From Ptiloglossa arizonensis (Eukaryota > Arthropoda > Insecta > Hymenoptera > Colletidae): a stretch of 64,000 nucleotides of DNA. Shown piece by piece: positions 36,240-49,015 of this stretch; the stretch's first letter is position 1; each line of letters starts with the position of its first letter. Where the stretch lies: NCBI RefSeq assembly GCF_051014685.1, contig NC_135058.1, positions 16,060,811-16,124,810 on the forward strand, in the 5' to 3' direction. The translations under genes were made by a program, and so were the position numbers. The notes below the pieces were generated by a model. That model ran no database searches. It had not been told where the DNA came from and saw nothing but the letters and a program-made list of their open reading frames with translations.

Positions 36240-37625
36240 GGTGTGCGCGCTCACGGTTGGCATAATAAAGGTTAGCCGCGTCGCGAGCTGCGGAATCGTC
36301 GAGGCTGAAACAAAACGCGGACGCGTGGCCGCGGCTCGAGCAAGTACGGCGAAGGGTTGGGTTCAGGATATGGCGATATCGCAGGATATGGCGGTGGTCG
36401 CGCGAGCCGGTGGTGAGGGTGAGCAGGGTGGCGGCGATGGTGGTGGTTCAAAGGGGACGGGGGTCCGGCGACCGGCGCGGAGCAAGTAGAGGGTGAATTG
36501 AGTGTAGAAAGGGGTGGGGTGACGGCTAGGTAGTCTGCTCGGGCAAAGGAGGGAGGGAGGGAGGGAGGGTGGGGCGTTGGGGCGAGACGGTGGGAGGGGA
36601 AGTTGACGGAGGGGGTGAGGTTGGCGATTGGCATTTAATTAGCGGCCGGATGACCGCCGCCGCCGCCTCCGGATCAATACGCTGCCCCCGGGGGCCAGTG
36701 TGCAGGAGGCAGCGATCCCTTTTCGACCCTCTCGGTCCTCTTTCTCTCCTCTCTTCTAACCTCTTCTCTGTCGTCCTCTCCTCCGGCAGCGGCTCTCGCT
36801 CGACCTCCTCCCGCCCCTTTCCTCGAAACCGAGCAGACCGAACACGAACCGAACTCGTTTGCTCCGCGTCGGTGAAACCCTTTTCTATCCTCTCCCCTCC
36901 CGTAACCTCGTCCCCTCGACCCCTCTTTGGTTCCCCCTGCAGTCCCGCGGCCTCCGGCCTCCTCCTGCGCCAACCGGGTACACCGCGTCGTCTCCGCTGC
37001 AGCGGCTGGACCCGCGCCTCGAAGGAGGGGACTCCCGGAGTCCCTCTGCCCGTTTGCTCCTTAACCTAACCTCCTGACCGAGCACCACGCGCGGGAAATA
37101 CCCGGAAGCACTTCGCTAAAATAAACCGAATCGACGGTAAGTGCCGCCGGATTCTCTCCTAAACCCCCTACCCCGTCGGCCCGCCACTGGACAAGGATCG
37201 CTCCTCCTCTTCGTCGAAACCCCCTTCCGCTACCCCTTCGATCGTCTTCTCACCCTCCTGCTCGCTGATCACCGACTTTTTTCCTCGTTTTCCGATACCG
37301 ATACCGATGTACCGTCGATACGTTCGACTTCGCGGCGGACTGGATATTATAGTCGGCCGCTCCGTAACGAGACCGATCGTTACGGGGACCGTAATTGCGT
37401 TTTGAGACGGCACCGCCGAACCGATGCTACCGCGGGAGGAACAGAGACGGCGGAACGACCGCCTCCGGAGGAAACGCGCCGATACCGACTCGCGGAGTTC
37501 GATTCTCGCGACGAGGAATCACCGAGCTGGATCTTGTTTCGCGTTCCGTCGAGCGATCGACCGCTCGGGAGGAAATACAACGCGGCAGGGTGCGATTTGC
37601 GAGACTGGATCGCCGATCCTTGAGA
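36240..37625. promoter_or_regulatory. GC/CpG-rich block, possible promoter region with a consensus splice donor
   Basis: This is the most GC-rich long stretch in the window. It has CGCGAG/GCGG clusters, a quadruplex run at 36549, GCCGCCGCCGCC near 36655, a CT-rich zone (36720-36960) and a consensus donor CG|GTAAGT at 37135-37142. It has the look of a promoter with an untranslated first exon, perhaps for the downstream gene. No TATA box, initiator or conserved peptide was identified. The several long open frames here arise from the low stop density. Confidence 0.25.
36549..36574 (+). repeat. (GGGA)n run with G-quadruplex potential
   Basis: Five GGG tracts separated by single A or T bases and followed by GGGG. 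This satisfies the intramolecular quadruplex pattern on the + strand. It lies inside the GC/CpG-rich block at 36240-37625. Confidence 0.8.
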
Positions 37626-40600
37626 AGCTAGAGTAGTTTAGAAACCAGTTTTAGATTTTGTTTGTCTTATAGGCTGATGATTAAAAATTAATCTCTTCGG
37701 CGATCCTCGTGTATACGCGTACCCTTGGTTTTCGAGGTGTTTGGAATGTTTCACGGTGGAAGTGCGCGCTGAAATTATCTTTTTTTTCGTTTTTGTTCTC
37801 GCTTGCTCTCGCCCTCAATGAGCTCTACCCTGTTACGATCGTCGTCGGGACGCCGAAAGACTCCCGTGACACCGGTCCTTCCCGCGAAGGTGAAACTCCT
37901 GGCACCGTGAGTCATCCCGTCGATGTTTAAAGTTCGCTGGTCGACCGCGGCCGCGGCGAAGTGTGAATCGATGGCCGCGGTCGGCTTTTGCTCTGGTTCG
38001 CGCGAGGAGTTAATCACGGTAAACAGACTTCATTGTTCCATAACGCGCGGTTTAAAAAGAGTGGCGTCGAACGGCGGTGCTCGTGCCAAATCAGTGTTTA
38101 CGCTTAAAATTATGGCCGGTCGAGTAACAGCCTTTGAAAATATCGTCGCCGGCCCTAAGAGGGGTTCTCAATTCGAGCTCCGGCGGTCGAACGTCGATTT
38201 TTATCTCGCGCGCGCCAACCAGCCAACGAACGAACGAACGAGCGCGAGCACGAGCACGCTTCGCCCCGTTGGAAAGAAATCTAAAAAAGAGAAACAAAGA
38301 CCGCGAAACGAGGATAAATTGATATACCTGTCGGTTATCGCCGTAATAATTTACATTGACAGCGCTATCTATATGTAAATGCGCGATCGTCCTCTTCGCG
38401 CCGGCAATCGATATCCGATCGATCAAGAATTATTTACATTGTCCGGCGTCTCGGGGCGTTAGCGGGAGGGGGAATTTAAATACGTTTCAACGGATTAACG
38501 TCGTCCTAACGCGCGTTAATGGACGTCGGCTCGACTCGACGAGGCCGCTGCCTTTTATTTATGTTACGATTATTCACGTTAAGCGTTTCACGCCGCGGCC
38601 GTGCGATTTATGCGCCGACTGACCTGGATGCGTTTCTGCGTTTCGAAGTTTCACACTCCGAGCGCGGCGATCGTATCGATCAATCGCGACACCACGGCAT
38701 TCACCAGCCTGACGCGATCGACGCCGGATTATCGGGACAATGCAGCATCTCGTCTAAGTCGCGGCTTTCGAATACCGTGATCAACTTTCCAACGGTCGGT
38801 CTACCGACATCGACGATCCGGGTGAGTCCGGGTCGGTGAAATTCGTCGGTAAATTCGAAATTGTGGGAGGACGGGTTCAACGTCCGCGAATGGCGGAAGA
38901 AGACCGCGTCCCGGCGATCCTGACGCTTTCGAACTGCCCCCCGAATTCGATGCTACCGCCCCAGTCGTCTAGGAGGATCGATTTCGGTTCGAGTCCGTGC
39001 AACGACCCCGAGTGGGCACCTATCGGTACCAAATTGGTCGGAAGATAGACGATCCCGGTTGACCGTGATCGCGACGCGATCGATATCTAAATATCGGACC
39101 TTTGGACAGCTGGGATATTCCCCCAAGACCGGTCCTCCAATGGTCGTTACAACGATCGGTGGCGAAATCCCCGTAAAGAGGGCGACGGAGCACCCCTGGC
39201 CGGGACGATCCCCTTGGCAGCAGCCGGTCGGTTGTTTCTGCGGGAGTGTATAAAATACGGGACTTGTTAACAATGTTCGCACCTACGGGTACGTGCGCTC
39301 GGGCCGTGCATACGTGTACCTGGTCACCCATAAACGCGGTGCGCCGCGGCGAGGGGCCCTTTCGGCGACGTCGACCTTCGCCCCGAGATCCGACGGAGAT
39401 ATTTTATTCCCGGGGGATTTTTACGAGCCGATATATCACGCATCGACCGGCCCGGTCGGGGTTGGCGTTACACTCGTTCGGGCCCCGGCCGAAAAGGGCC
39501 GGGGCGCGACTCGCCTCGCCCTTCTGACCCCCCAACACCCCCACACCCTCCCTACGTCGCACGTTCGGGGCGCGGACTCGCGGGCAGAGGTGCTGATCGA
39601 TCTTCCCTCGCGATGTACTCGCTGCTATTGCGATAAATTACCAACCTCGACGATCGAGTTCCACGTGTGGGTACCAACTGGCCGATAATCACGCGGCGCG
39701 TCTAACGCGCGTTTAAACGAACTTCGTATAGCCGCGTTGCGATCTCGCGCGATCCCTTGGCTCGTTACCCAGCTGGAAACGCGTACCGTTTACTTGCTAT
39801 ACATTCGAAATTACTATTGTCGATGCGACGACTTCACGTATTGCGTACACGATCGAGCAAACTTGTATTTTCCCCAAATAACATTCACGATCGTAATATT
39901 GAACAATCGAAGAATCTTTGGGAATCAAACGCGCGAAATATCGTGTGCGAAAGTAGTCTGCGTCTGTGTTTATCTTTCTCGAGTTAATCTCGTCCGAACT
40001 GCGAAACGTAAAGCATCGTTTACCTCGATGAGCTTCATCGAACGACGAAACAACCCGGTATCTCTTACGAGTTGTCGTAAGTGTGCTTCGTCGTAAAATG
40101 TGTAAAAATTCGCGCAGGACGAACAAGTGGAGCGATGGAACCGCGGTTACGATTCGAAAGACCGAAGATCGGATCGCGAATACCCCCGAAAGAGTCCGAG
40201 GAACGGGCCACGGCGCGCGGTGGTGCGCGCGAGTTATGCGAGTCGAGCTCCGGCCAATGAAGTATACGCAGCCGCGTCTATTACGCATAGACGTACACGT
40301 GTTTATTATTCGTTTAGCGCGCGGCACACGTGCACGCAGCGCGCGTCGGGCCCCGCGCCGGGGCCCGTGTGCGTGCAATACGCGCGAAAGACAAGACCGC
40401 GGGACGTTCATAACTCATCGGAGGGGACCGTGCACGGCCGACGCGGCGAACACGAGCCGCGGAACTTATTGGCCCCGTCGCATCCTTAATATCCTTTTGA
40501 AATTCCGATTTATTTGAGAAAGCTCGACTCCCTCCGGAGCGCGGCTCTCCTGAGAACGAACGCGTCCCAGGATACTCACGCTCGCGATCTGTCCTTCGAA

Positions 40601-40818
40601 GGATCCGGTCTGCGCGTCGCGGATACCGACCGGATCCTCCTCGAACGATCGCTTTGTACCGATCTCGAGCTCCTAAGGGAGACTTTGTCAGACTTTCCGA
40701 GCGCGTTTGTAACTTTGGAGATATACAGGGCAAGACTCGAGCTGTGAGTGAAATTGTTTTCAGTGTTTCATTTTGAATACTTTTTTTTAAAGAAAGCTAA
40801 TTCTACAATCATTTCGAA
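37626..40818. other. Gene-free, CpG-rich stretch
   Basis: Apart from the POU/TALE-word cluster at 38349-38439, there is a TATAAAA-containing word at 39248 without other promoter support, and forkhead-like TAAACA/TGTTTAC at 38020-38100. No domain was seen in frames of up to 204 codons (39797-40411, minus). Confidence 0.5.
38349..38439. promoter_or_regulatory. Candidate enhancer: POU-like and TALE-like words
   Basis: ATTTACAT occurs at 38349-38356 and 38432-38439, and its complement ATGTAAAT at 38373-38380. ATGTAAAT is one base from the POU octamer ATGCAAAT. TGACAG, the core bound by TALE homeodomain proteins of the Meis/Homothorax class, abuts the first copy at 38357-38362. Three copies of an 8-mer in 91 bp are unlikely by chance. 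Function is an inference. Confidence 0.35.
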
Positions 40819-40985
40819 GGTACGTAGTCTTTATTTTTAAGCTTCCTTTTTGCGACAACGTTTTCAGACCTTTCGTTTCAATTCTCGTTAAGAGGGAAAC
40901 GAATCCGTTGTCAATTTGTAGGTACAAAGTTTTCCTCTTTAAACACCCCTTTTGCGACAACGGTTTCGAACCCTCTGCTTCCATC
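40819..40985. repeat. 102-bp tandem duplication
   Basis: GGTAC at 40819 leading to TTTTTGCGACAACG (near 40850) is repeated from 40921 leading to CTTTTGCGACAACG (near 40952). The offset is 102 bp at both anchors. Minus-strand frames over it show the duplicated phrase LSQKG(C/S)LK(R/I)KT. No known protein matches. Confidence 0.75.
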
Positions 40986-41599
40986 CCACTCCGATGAAGA
41001 AACGCAACCGAATTTACGGTAACTTGGATAAAATACTAACTCGCTCCGAAACGATACCTTGAACGAGCAACGAGTAAACGCGAGACGTTCGCGCAGGGAA
41101 GAGGGTTCCCCGGTGAAATCTGTGGGTTTCGATTAAGCGATCCGGCGAGGATCGCGGTGGCGTAAAATTCAACGGTTTCGTAAGATCGGTGACCCCGAGC
41201 TAGCAAACCGTTGGCCACGATCCACGAAACCGGGGTTTCCGTACGACCGGTTCGCTTATCGATTTTCTGCTGGCTCGGTGGCTCGTTCCCTCCTTTTGCG
41301 ATAGTTCCGCAGCGGTTGCACGTGAACACGGGCATCGCCGACGTATTCAACGACCTTTCGATTCGCGCAGAGTCCTTGCTCCACCCGCGGGAATTCCGCG
41401 GACGCGGACCACGCCGTTGGTATTCCGTAATTGCCGCCGGTTATTATTTATTCGCCGGCGCTGACACGCGCGTTCCTTTCGATCGAGGACCTTTCTACTC
41501 GGGAGAATTCCGATATTAGCTGTCCGAGATCGACGTCCGTCGATCGTTCCCTCGATCGTGTTCCCTCGTCGAGCGGCCTGTTTCGCGTCGTTAACGTTT

Positions 41600-42345
41600 T
41601 TATTTCGCGACAAGCGGATTCCGCGCGTTGTTTGCACGTTAGCGCATACTTTGACGGCTCCTGTCGTACATTCGTCGTTTCACTGTTCCAGTTGCTACAT
41701 CACCGTCCGATCGAGCTACGAGTTTCTTTCATCGTGGTGGCGATAAACGTGTAACGGGGAGCTGGAGGGAACGTGGACGGAATTCGTTTTCAGTCATTGA
41801 AATACTTTCCAGACGTTATTTATTTTTTAACGCATACTTTGACAATTCCTGTTGCGTATACATTCGTCGTGTTAGTTTTTCAATTGCTACATCACCGCCT
41901 GATCGAGCCACGCGCTCGTTTCTTTCATCGTGGAGGCAATAAACGTGTAACGGATAGCTGCAGAGAACTTGAACGGAATTCGTTTTCCGTCATTGGAATA
42001 TTTTCCGCGCGTTATTTATTTTTTAACGCATACTTTGACAACTCCTGTTAGATATATATTCGTCGTGTTAGTTTTTCAATTGCTACATCACCGTCTGATC
42101 GAGCCACGCGCTCGTTTCTTTCATCGTGGAGGCAATAAACGTGTAACGGATAGCTGCAGAGAACTTGAACGGAATTCGTTTTCCGTCATTGGAATATTTT
42201 CCAGGCGTTATTTATTTTTTAACGCATACTTTGACAACTACTGTTGCGTATATATTCGTCGCGTTAGTTTTTCAATTGCTACATCACCGTCCGATCGAGC
42301 CACGCGCTCGTTTCTTTCATCGTGGAGGTAATAAACGTGTATCTG
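41600..42345. repeat. 196-bp tandem array, four copies
   Basis: CGCATACTTTGAC recurs at 41831, 42027 and 42223 (exact 196-bp steps). A diverged first copy lies at 41643, 188 bp upstream. Shared anchors include GCTACATCACCGTC, GATCGAGCCACGCGCTCG and TTTCTTTCATCGTGGAGG. The last three copies are nearly identical, implying recent homogenisation. 196 is not a multiple of three, so the three overlapping open frames that begin 196 bp apart cannot join into one protein. Confidence 0.92.
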
Positions 42346-43384
42346 ATACCTGCATGCGTGCACGCGTGCTCTCAACAAGACGTTTAATAATAATAATAGT
42401 GTTTCAAAAAGGTTATTTCACTGTTGGTCAAGATTTCATGCGATATAAACTATCGACTATTAATACAGCCATTGTGAGAACGCAATTTATAAACGAGAAG
42501 ATGGATTTCTCTCGTATCGTAAACATCACTCATTGTCAGAGGTATTCTTTGTAACTCTTTGCAGTGTCTCGGGCGTATATTTTTTTCTAGTAATATCCAT
42601 AGCACTCGGGACAATTATAACCTGTCCCTTCTCGTTTTTTCTTGATCATAGTCGACCTATTGCGTAGCTGTTTCTCAATTTTCAATTCGGTGAATGAAAT
42701 AAACATACATCGTGTAAAAATATAGTGGGAACGTTTCGATGTTTACAAAGTGTTGAATTTAAAAATTTCGCGCAACCGTCGGTTGAGACTTCGTTGAACT
42801 CGCGACGGTTTTGCTACGCAAAGAGCAAGAACGACTGGAATGTTTATCCGTTTATTTATTTATAATGTGCGTTGTACGTGCAGGACGAAGTACCCGAAGC
42901 AGGCTGCGCAAATAATTTCCGTGTTTCGAGAAACAGGAAAGAACGTTTCGGATACGAGTAGCCAAATTTTAAATCGTACACCACCAGGGTAGCGATGTTC
43001 GTTAATTTTTCGATAAACGATCTTCGAACGTCCTTGGCACTTTTTTAAGTAAAAACCATTGTTTTTCACCCGATCGTCTCGTTTCCTTTCTCGTCTACGG
43101 TGTATGTTGCACGAGTTCCTTGAAAAATTTAATTACAGTACGTGTTTGCCATTGTGTTTTAAAAACAGAAAGTCCAATCTTGCTGCTCGTGGCGTTTACC
43201 GTTCCACGAACGAAAACTCGCTGGATTTCGTAACACGGAAAATTTGCGCAATACACTTAAAGCTAACGTATTAAATACGGTGGAAACCTTCGAGCTCGTA
43301 TACATTTTCCACTCGCATCGACAATGTATCGACTCCCTTTACGTTCCTTCGACGTCCAATTTTTTTTACACAGAATTGAACATT
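42346..43384. other. Gene-free gap between repeat arrays
   Basis: AT-rich DNA between the 196-bp array and the ~55-bp repeats. Nothing recognisable was found. Confidence 0.5.
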
Positions 43385-43960
43385 ATTTAATCCATTTGAC
43401 GTCTCCTTATCCTCCAAGTTGTTTTCGACAGAACATCCAATGATATTCGATCCACTTGGTGTCTCTTTCCCTGTCTCCTGTCGTGTCAAGTAAATTAGTG
43501 TCCACTCTACTTGGTGTCTCTCCACCAATCATATTTTACGCAATGTCGAGTCTAGTAACGCATACACTTACTAGCATACTACTGTCTCCTTGCCTGGTAC
43601 ACCTGCGATCCCAGATGCAACAATGTTCAATCTACTCAGTACTTCCATGTTGTCTAATTTTTTCCTCGTTCAGAATTACACACCGTCCCACCAATTGGAC
43701 GTCTCTTTGTCCTTAAAATTCTTTTCGATACGTCGTTCAACGTCATTCGAACGACCCGGTGTTTCATTCTCCGTCGGATGTTCGCGTCAATTGGAAGAGC
43801 GTTCGTTCTACCCGGTGTCCGAGTTCGAAATGTTTCCCAACGTCGAGCAGAAGAGCGATCGATCCCCGTTGGTATCTCTTTGCGTGTCGAATCTCGAATC
43901 TCGAGTCGGTGGGTACTCGATCGAACGGGTGTCTCGTTGCCTTCGAAATTTCCACGGAGG
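43385..43960. repeat. Degenerate ~55-60-bp repeats
   Basis: A phrase like CGATCCACTTGGTGTCTCTTT returns at 43393, 43453 and 43508. More diverged copies (ATTGGACGTCTCTTTGTCC, CGACCCGGTGTTTCATTCTC, ACCCGGTGTCCGAG) continue to about 43960. An old, strongly decayed minisatellite. Frames on both strands across it show no family motif. Confidence 0.6.
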
Positions 43961-44569
43961 TCAAGTCGATGCGTCGAGTCGTCCTTCGCGAGATTCACCG
44001 GCGCCTAATCATCCACGATGGGCGTAACCGATCGAACGGGAGAAAGGTTCGAAGTCACGATCCGTTCGCGGGCAGAAGGCACGTTTACCAGGAAAGGACG
44101 TCCCGTGTCAGGAAGCCATCAGCCATCGGTGCCTCGACGACCGGGCTTGAGTGCTACTTGCTGAAATTGACGAAATGCAAACTACCATCGCGCAAACTTC
44201 CTCGACGCGATGTTAATTATAATAATGAAGCCGCGAGGGCATTGTGCCGGCAAAACGAATAAAGAAATAACGACCGCGCCCTGAGAAACGAGGCATCGGG
44301 GCCCTATCGATCGATCGAATTCGCTTAACGCTATCGGTGTCGAGAGTCGAGAGAACGAAAAACTTGTGTCAAAGTTTCGACCGAAATAGCGAGCTCCGTT
44401 CAATTTGTTCGCGCGGAGTTGAAATCGACGCCATACACATTTTCTTCGATTCTCGATAATTCGTCAAGAGTAATTTAAGTAGGTTAAGTCGATTGTACGA
44501 AGAGAATCTACGAGGTTTAGTATGTTACACGCGTGGAAATGTAGCTTCGTTACAAGTTACACGTTGGGA

Positions 44570-45425
44570 TGTTTCAAGGTTTGCTTTGAGAAAAGTAACA
44601 ATGGTAGCAGGAAACATTTTGCGCTTTACTTCAATCGCCTCGAGTGGCTAATTTATTCCGTCGGTGTCGGTAAATAATAAAACGAGATCAACCGGTCCCA
44701 ATTAAGAGAACAACCCGAACATCCTGGACATCCTTCATCGACGCGTAATTAAAAATCAATTTGCCTTTCTAAATTGTATTCGCGTCAGAGTCGATCGTTC
44801 GGTGCCACCGAGAACGGTGCTTCCTAACATTTCGCTTTATTTATTTCAAGTAGCAAATTAACGCGGTTGCTGTTGGCGGGCAATAAAAGAAGGTTAACTC
44901 GTTTCAAGTGGAAAAAGTAACTCGAATATTCTGGACATCCTTCATCGACGCGTAATTAAAAATTGCTTTGCCTTTCGAATCGCAACCGTGCCAAGAAACG
45001 GTGCTTCCCGAGCTGCTTACTTAATTCGTTTCAAGTGGAAAATTGACACAGTTACCGTTGGCGGACAATAAAATAAAAGTAACTCGCTCGTTTTATTCGC
45101 CTCGACCGATAAATTAGCACGGTCGTTATCGATAAATAATAAAAATAAAATATAGAAAACGATGCAAAGTATGGCGGCAAAGTCGATCGTTCAAAGTCAC
45201 CGAGAAACAGTGTTTCCTAAGATTTCACTTTATTCGTCGCGCGTAGGAAACGAACGCGGTTATTATCGTTAAATGATAAAATAAGTTTCGGAAAATAATC
45301 GAAAGATCCTGTACGTGGTTCATCGACGGGTAATTAAGAACGATTTCGTTCTTCGAAATCGCATCGGTCGGAGTCGATCGTCCGAAGCCATTAGGAAACG
45401 GTGCTCCCTAACGCTCCTCGACGTA
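44570..45425. repeat. ~200-bp degenerate tandem repeats, about four copies
   Basis: CATCCTTCATCGACGCGTAA occurs at 44729 and 44936 (207-bp step), with a decayed copy near 45316. The companion phrases AGTCGATCGTTC, AACGGTGCTTCC and AATAATAAAA recur through the block. This is separate from the neighbouring 196-bp array. Confidence 0.7.
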
Positions 45426-48400
45426 AAAGCCGATTCCTGAAGGCTGTTACGGCTAGATTGTCACGTGTCGCGTGTAACGGCAGTGTTTCCTGTCGGAGGA
45501 ACGGCTTCCATCGGCCATTACGCTATTACGGTTCATTTTCGTCGAAGGATCGCGGGTAGGCGCAAGGTGTGGCCGTCAGGATGAAAAGTCAAGTCGGGCC
45601 GAGACAATGGCGATCGATCCCCGGGGGACGGCGACTCGATCGGAAATTGCCGATGAATAGGGACGATAGATGAAAACTCGCTCTATTAAAACGTCTAGTC
45701 ATTTTTTTGGCCGCCTTTGCCGACCGTCGGCCAAGATGGGCCGCGAGATCCCGTCGATCCTTGCCGCGGGCAACAACCGGCTATCCCCTGTCTCGAACAT
45801 TTCCGTCGATATCGCGTTACGATTATTATTGTTATTATCATGGGTGTTCCTTTGCCAAATCGGGCCAGTGGCTCAACCTCTTCGTTCCACCGCGAGTCGT
45901 GTGTTTGATTTGCAGCTACGGTGGTTGTTAACCCTTCGAATCTCGGGCGAAACGTCTCGTACCGTCGCCGGTATCTTCAACCACTTGGATCGATTAAAAT
46001 TGATATCTCCTATTTTCGCAAACCTTGCAAATAAGATTCGAAACTATGCTTCGTCGCGGAGGTATCTTTCTGTTGCTCCAACGTGGGTTACGTCGAGTGA
46101 AAAATAGTAAAAGAGTTATCAGAATTCTACCATTTCCGGACAAAAAGTGTATTTGAACGATCAAATCTCTTGTATTGTAAATGTTGAAGAAGGAGGCGAG
46201 AAAGTCTTCCGTATCGTTGCTCCGAAATTAGTAGCTCGGTCGCAAATTTGTGTTTTTATATCTGCACGTAACCTAGAATTAAAACGTGTCTCAACCGTTG
46301 TGGTAGCCGATGCGCAAGCTCACGGGCTGCGATTAAAAGCGTAACTTTTGACACGTTCCTTACAGCTCTTGCTCAGAAAGCGCACAGATTTGTAAAATGT
46401 ACGGACGAAGGTAGAAAATTGCTGTGCAATTAATCGCGTTCATGGCAATGGGCTATAAACGAAAGTTCGAATATTCGAGGCACGAATACTCGTCCGTAGA
46501 ATTTATGAATCTACCGTTGCAACGTCGTATTATCGTTAACAGAATACCAATGCGCTACTCAAATATTCTACCTGGTTTTTAAAGTAGACGGTGTCTACTA
46601 TATCGATACTCCGCACCAATTCGCATATATCGTTTTTTTTTTTCGTACTGTAACGCGCGCGCTATTATTACTATAAAACTGTAATTACGTCTCGTATAAT
46701 TCTAAACGAACACTTATCGAAGAACATCGTACGGAACGTCAATTAACACGTTCACACTATCTCGAGTCACGGGTGTGTCGGGAGGTTTTTGCTCGGACGA
46801 TTAAACTGAAAGCTTTTTTGAAACTCGAACGTAATTATATCACAGGGATAATAATTTGTACCGCTCGGAAAAGAAAGTAGAACGTTTATTATTATTCGTC
46901 GCGAGCGATAATTACGTTTACGAAAACTCCGAACGTGTTAAATGTACAATTGTTACGTCACAGGGAAGAAAATTAATATAATTCGATAAAAAAATTACCA
47001 CAAGTTTCTACGTTCGATTCTTTCCGAGATACGATTGCAAAGAGTTAAAATTCGACCAATAATTCCAACACTTTCCTCGCAAGTCGACTGAAGAGATACT
47101 TCTTTATTTTGAATCGTCCCAAAATCCAACTATTGCCCTAATTTTTACGCACTTCGGAATTACACAAAGTACGGTGAGTCGTCGACATCTTTGATTTACA
47201 TTTTATTTAATTTTCGCTCGCTCGAAAATCCAGCTTCGTCTTCGCGCGTTCCAAAACCCGTGAAAATATCTGAAGAAATCCTCGAGAGCACATTCGGAGT
47301 AAATTGACGCTCGCAAATAGGAACTGTGCCCGGTCGGTCCACGCACGAAACAAAGACACAAAAGAAAGAAACTCGACACGGACGAAAGGCCAAGAATTGG
47401 CTTAGCTGGGTAACCCCTTTTCGAGCAACACGGAAGTACGGGCGTAGACCGGTGGAAACGTTTAAAAGATCGTCCTCGGAGGTCGTAAGTCTCAATTATT
47501 TAGGAAAATTGTTAAAAGCCGCAAAAACCCGGGCTTCCAAACCCGTGGGAAATGGTCCTCGCCGAGCGGTGAGTAGAAAATTACACGATCCCTCTTGTTC
47601 GTCCTTTTTGTTTCCATGTTCGCCGTTTACGCGCGCAGACAGGTAGCAGAGAGCCGGAGCGGAGGGTGCTTTTTAAATCTCATTATTACAGCTGGTGGGC
47701 AATGGGAAAAATATCCGAGGGTTGTGTCCGGCCGCGAGCAGAAGCTACCAGGGACTCGGGGGGTGGCTGGGAAGGGGTAGAGGGTGGTGGAGAACTTAAT
47801 CCTACCGGGTTCGGCAATAAAACGACTCGGCTTTCCAAGCGCGGCCACGCGCCCAGGATTTCTTTTTTAATGCGATAAGGAGAACAATGCCGCGATATTT
47901 CGCGTCCTCGGTTCGTACACGCCCCTTCCACCGGGATTTAATAACTCGTCCCGTTCCAACGGTCCTCGCGACCCGGGTAGCCGGATATTGGTGCGCGTTT
48001 TTAATTGAAAAAATCGCACGCGATAGGGATATAATTCGCCCGTTTAAATTTCTTCGCGTTTCTCGGCTTTTATAGGCGCCGAAATTGCCCCGACACGTTC
48101 TTAAACGCTCGGAGGAGGATAAACTCGAATATTAACGGCGCCCGTTAGTTACAACACGCGTATCGACGACGTTAACTGCGCTGGGTGTCCTATCGCGAAT
48201 TCCACGAACGTCTTTCCCGTTTAGCGTACGAAAAAATGTCCGAGAAAGGAATCGTACGGCGCAGAGGGCAAACACGTGGACAAGGTTGTTTCAAGGTCAC
48301 CTAGTTTTCTTCTCTTCTTTCGACGAAACGAACCGCGCGCGTCGAAACACCTACCGATGCATCGCCTTCGAACGTATATTTTTCGATGACGTTCCTCGTA

Positions 48401-48984
48401 ACCGAATCAAAGTTACAAACGAAGCCCATCGGGAATCGCAAGGAGAGTTAGAGGCGATTGTAAATGATTCTTTTCGTCCGTAATGCGCAATATCTCCGAT
48501 TGGAAATTTTTCTAAAAACCGAGATTCAAATAACAAACACCCCGTGTAACGTACGGAACACCCGATTGATTCGAGTCGCTGATTTTCCGCGAGCAGCCAA
48601 GCCGAAGGGAAATCCTCCGTATGAAAATTCTTCCGGTAAAAATCGTGCATCATCGCGGGACAAGATTCGAGAGACGAGAACGCGGTGGTGCGGGCACGCA
48701 ACATCCCTTTACGATTTTCGTGGCCGACTTGTTCCCGAAGAATCCCCCGCGTGTTCTGCCCCGAAGCGTCGGGACGTTTTACGCTACATGGATCAGGAGC
48801 GGCAATCGGGGTGATATTATTTCATCGGTCGGAAATAGAGAGAGGGTCGGGGCGAAAGTTAGCATAGGCCGTGACTTAGTGCTCCTGAGGGTGCCGTCTG
48901 TCAACCCCGAGCCCGGCGAACCTTTCTTATTTCGAGATATTTTGTCGTCGCCGCCGCGATATTTATCGTCCACGCAGGACCCAG

Positions 48985-48986
<2 letters not shown>

Positions 48987-49014
<28 letters not shown>
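48987..49014. repeat. CT microsatellite
   Basis: About 14 uninterrupted CT dinucleotides, pyrimidine-only. On the minus strand it reads as an artefactual alternating Arg-Glu run. Confidence 0.9.

Positions 49015-49015
<1 letters not shown>

Noticed and set aside
36569..37069. 166-codon open frame in the GC-rich block
   Set aside because: Ser/Pro/Arg-rich product of GC-rich sequence, with overlapping frames on both strands.
38985..38999. GGTTCGAGTCC, resembling a tRNA B box
   Set aside because: The putative T stem pairs poorly and no A box, anticodon arm or acceptor stem fits upstream. Other TTCGA words on both strands were also checked and none gave a cloverleaf.
39247..39256. TATAAAATAC as a TATA box
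   Set aside because: No initiator, downstream element or transcript evidence. Such words are frequent in AT-rich patches.
39797..40411. 204-codon minus-strand open frame
   Set aside because: Arg-rich, overlapped by a + strand frame, and no domain seen.
41600..42345. CRISPR-like regular repetition
   Set aside because: Contiguous tandem repeats without unique spacers, in a eukaryotic genome.
41773..42554. Three overlapping 92-129-codon frames sharing peptide sequence
   Set aside because: They are the same 196-bp repeat read three times. The period is not a multiple of three, so no continuous protein results.
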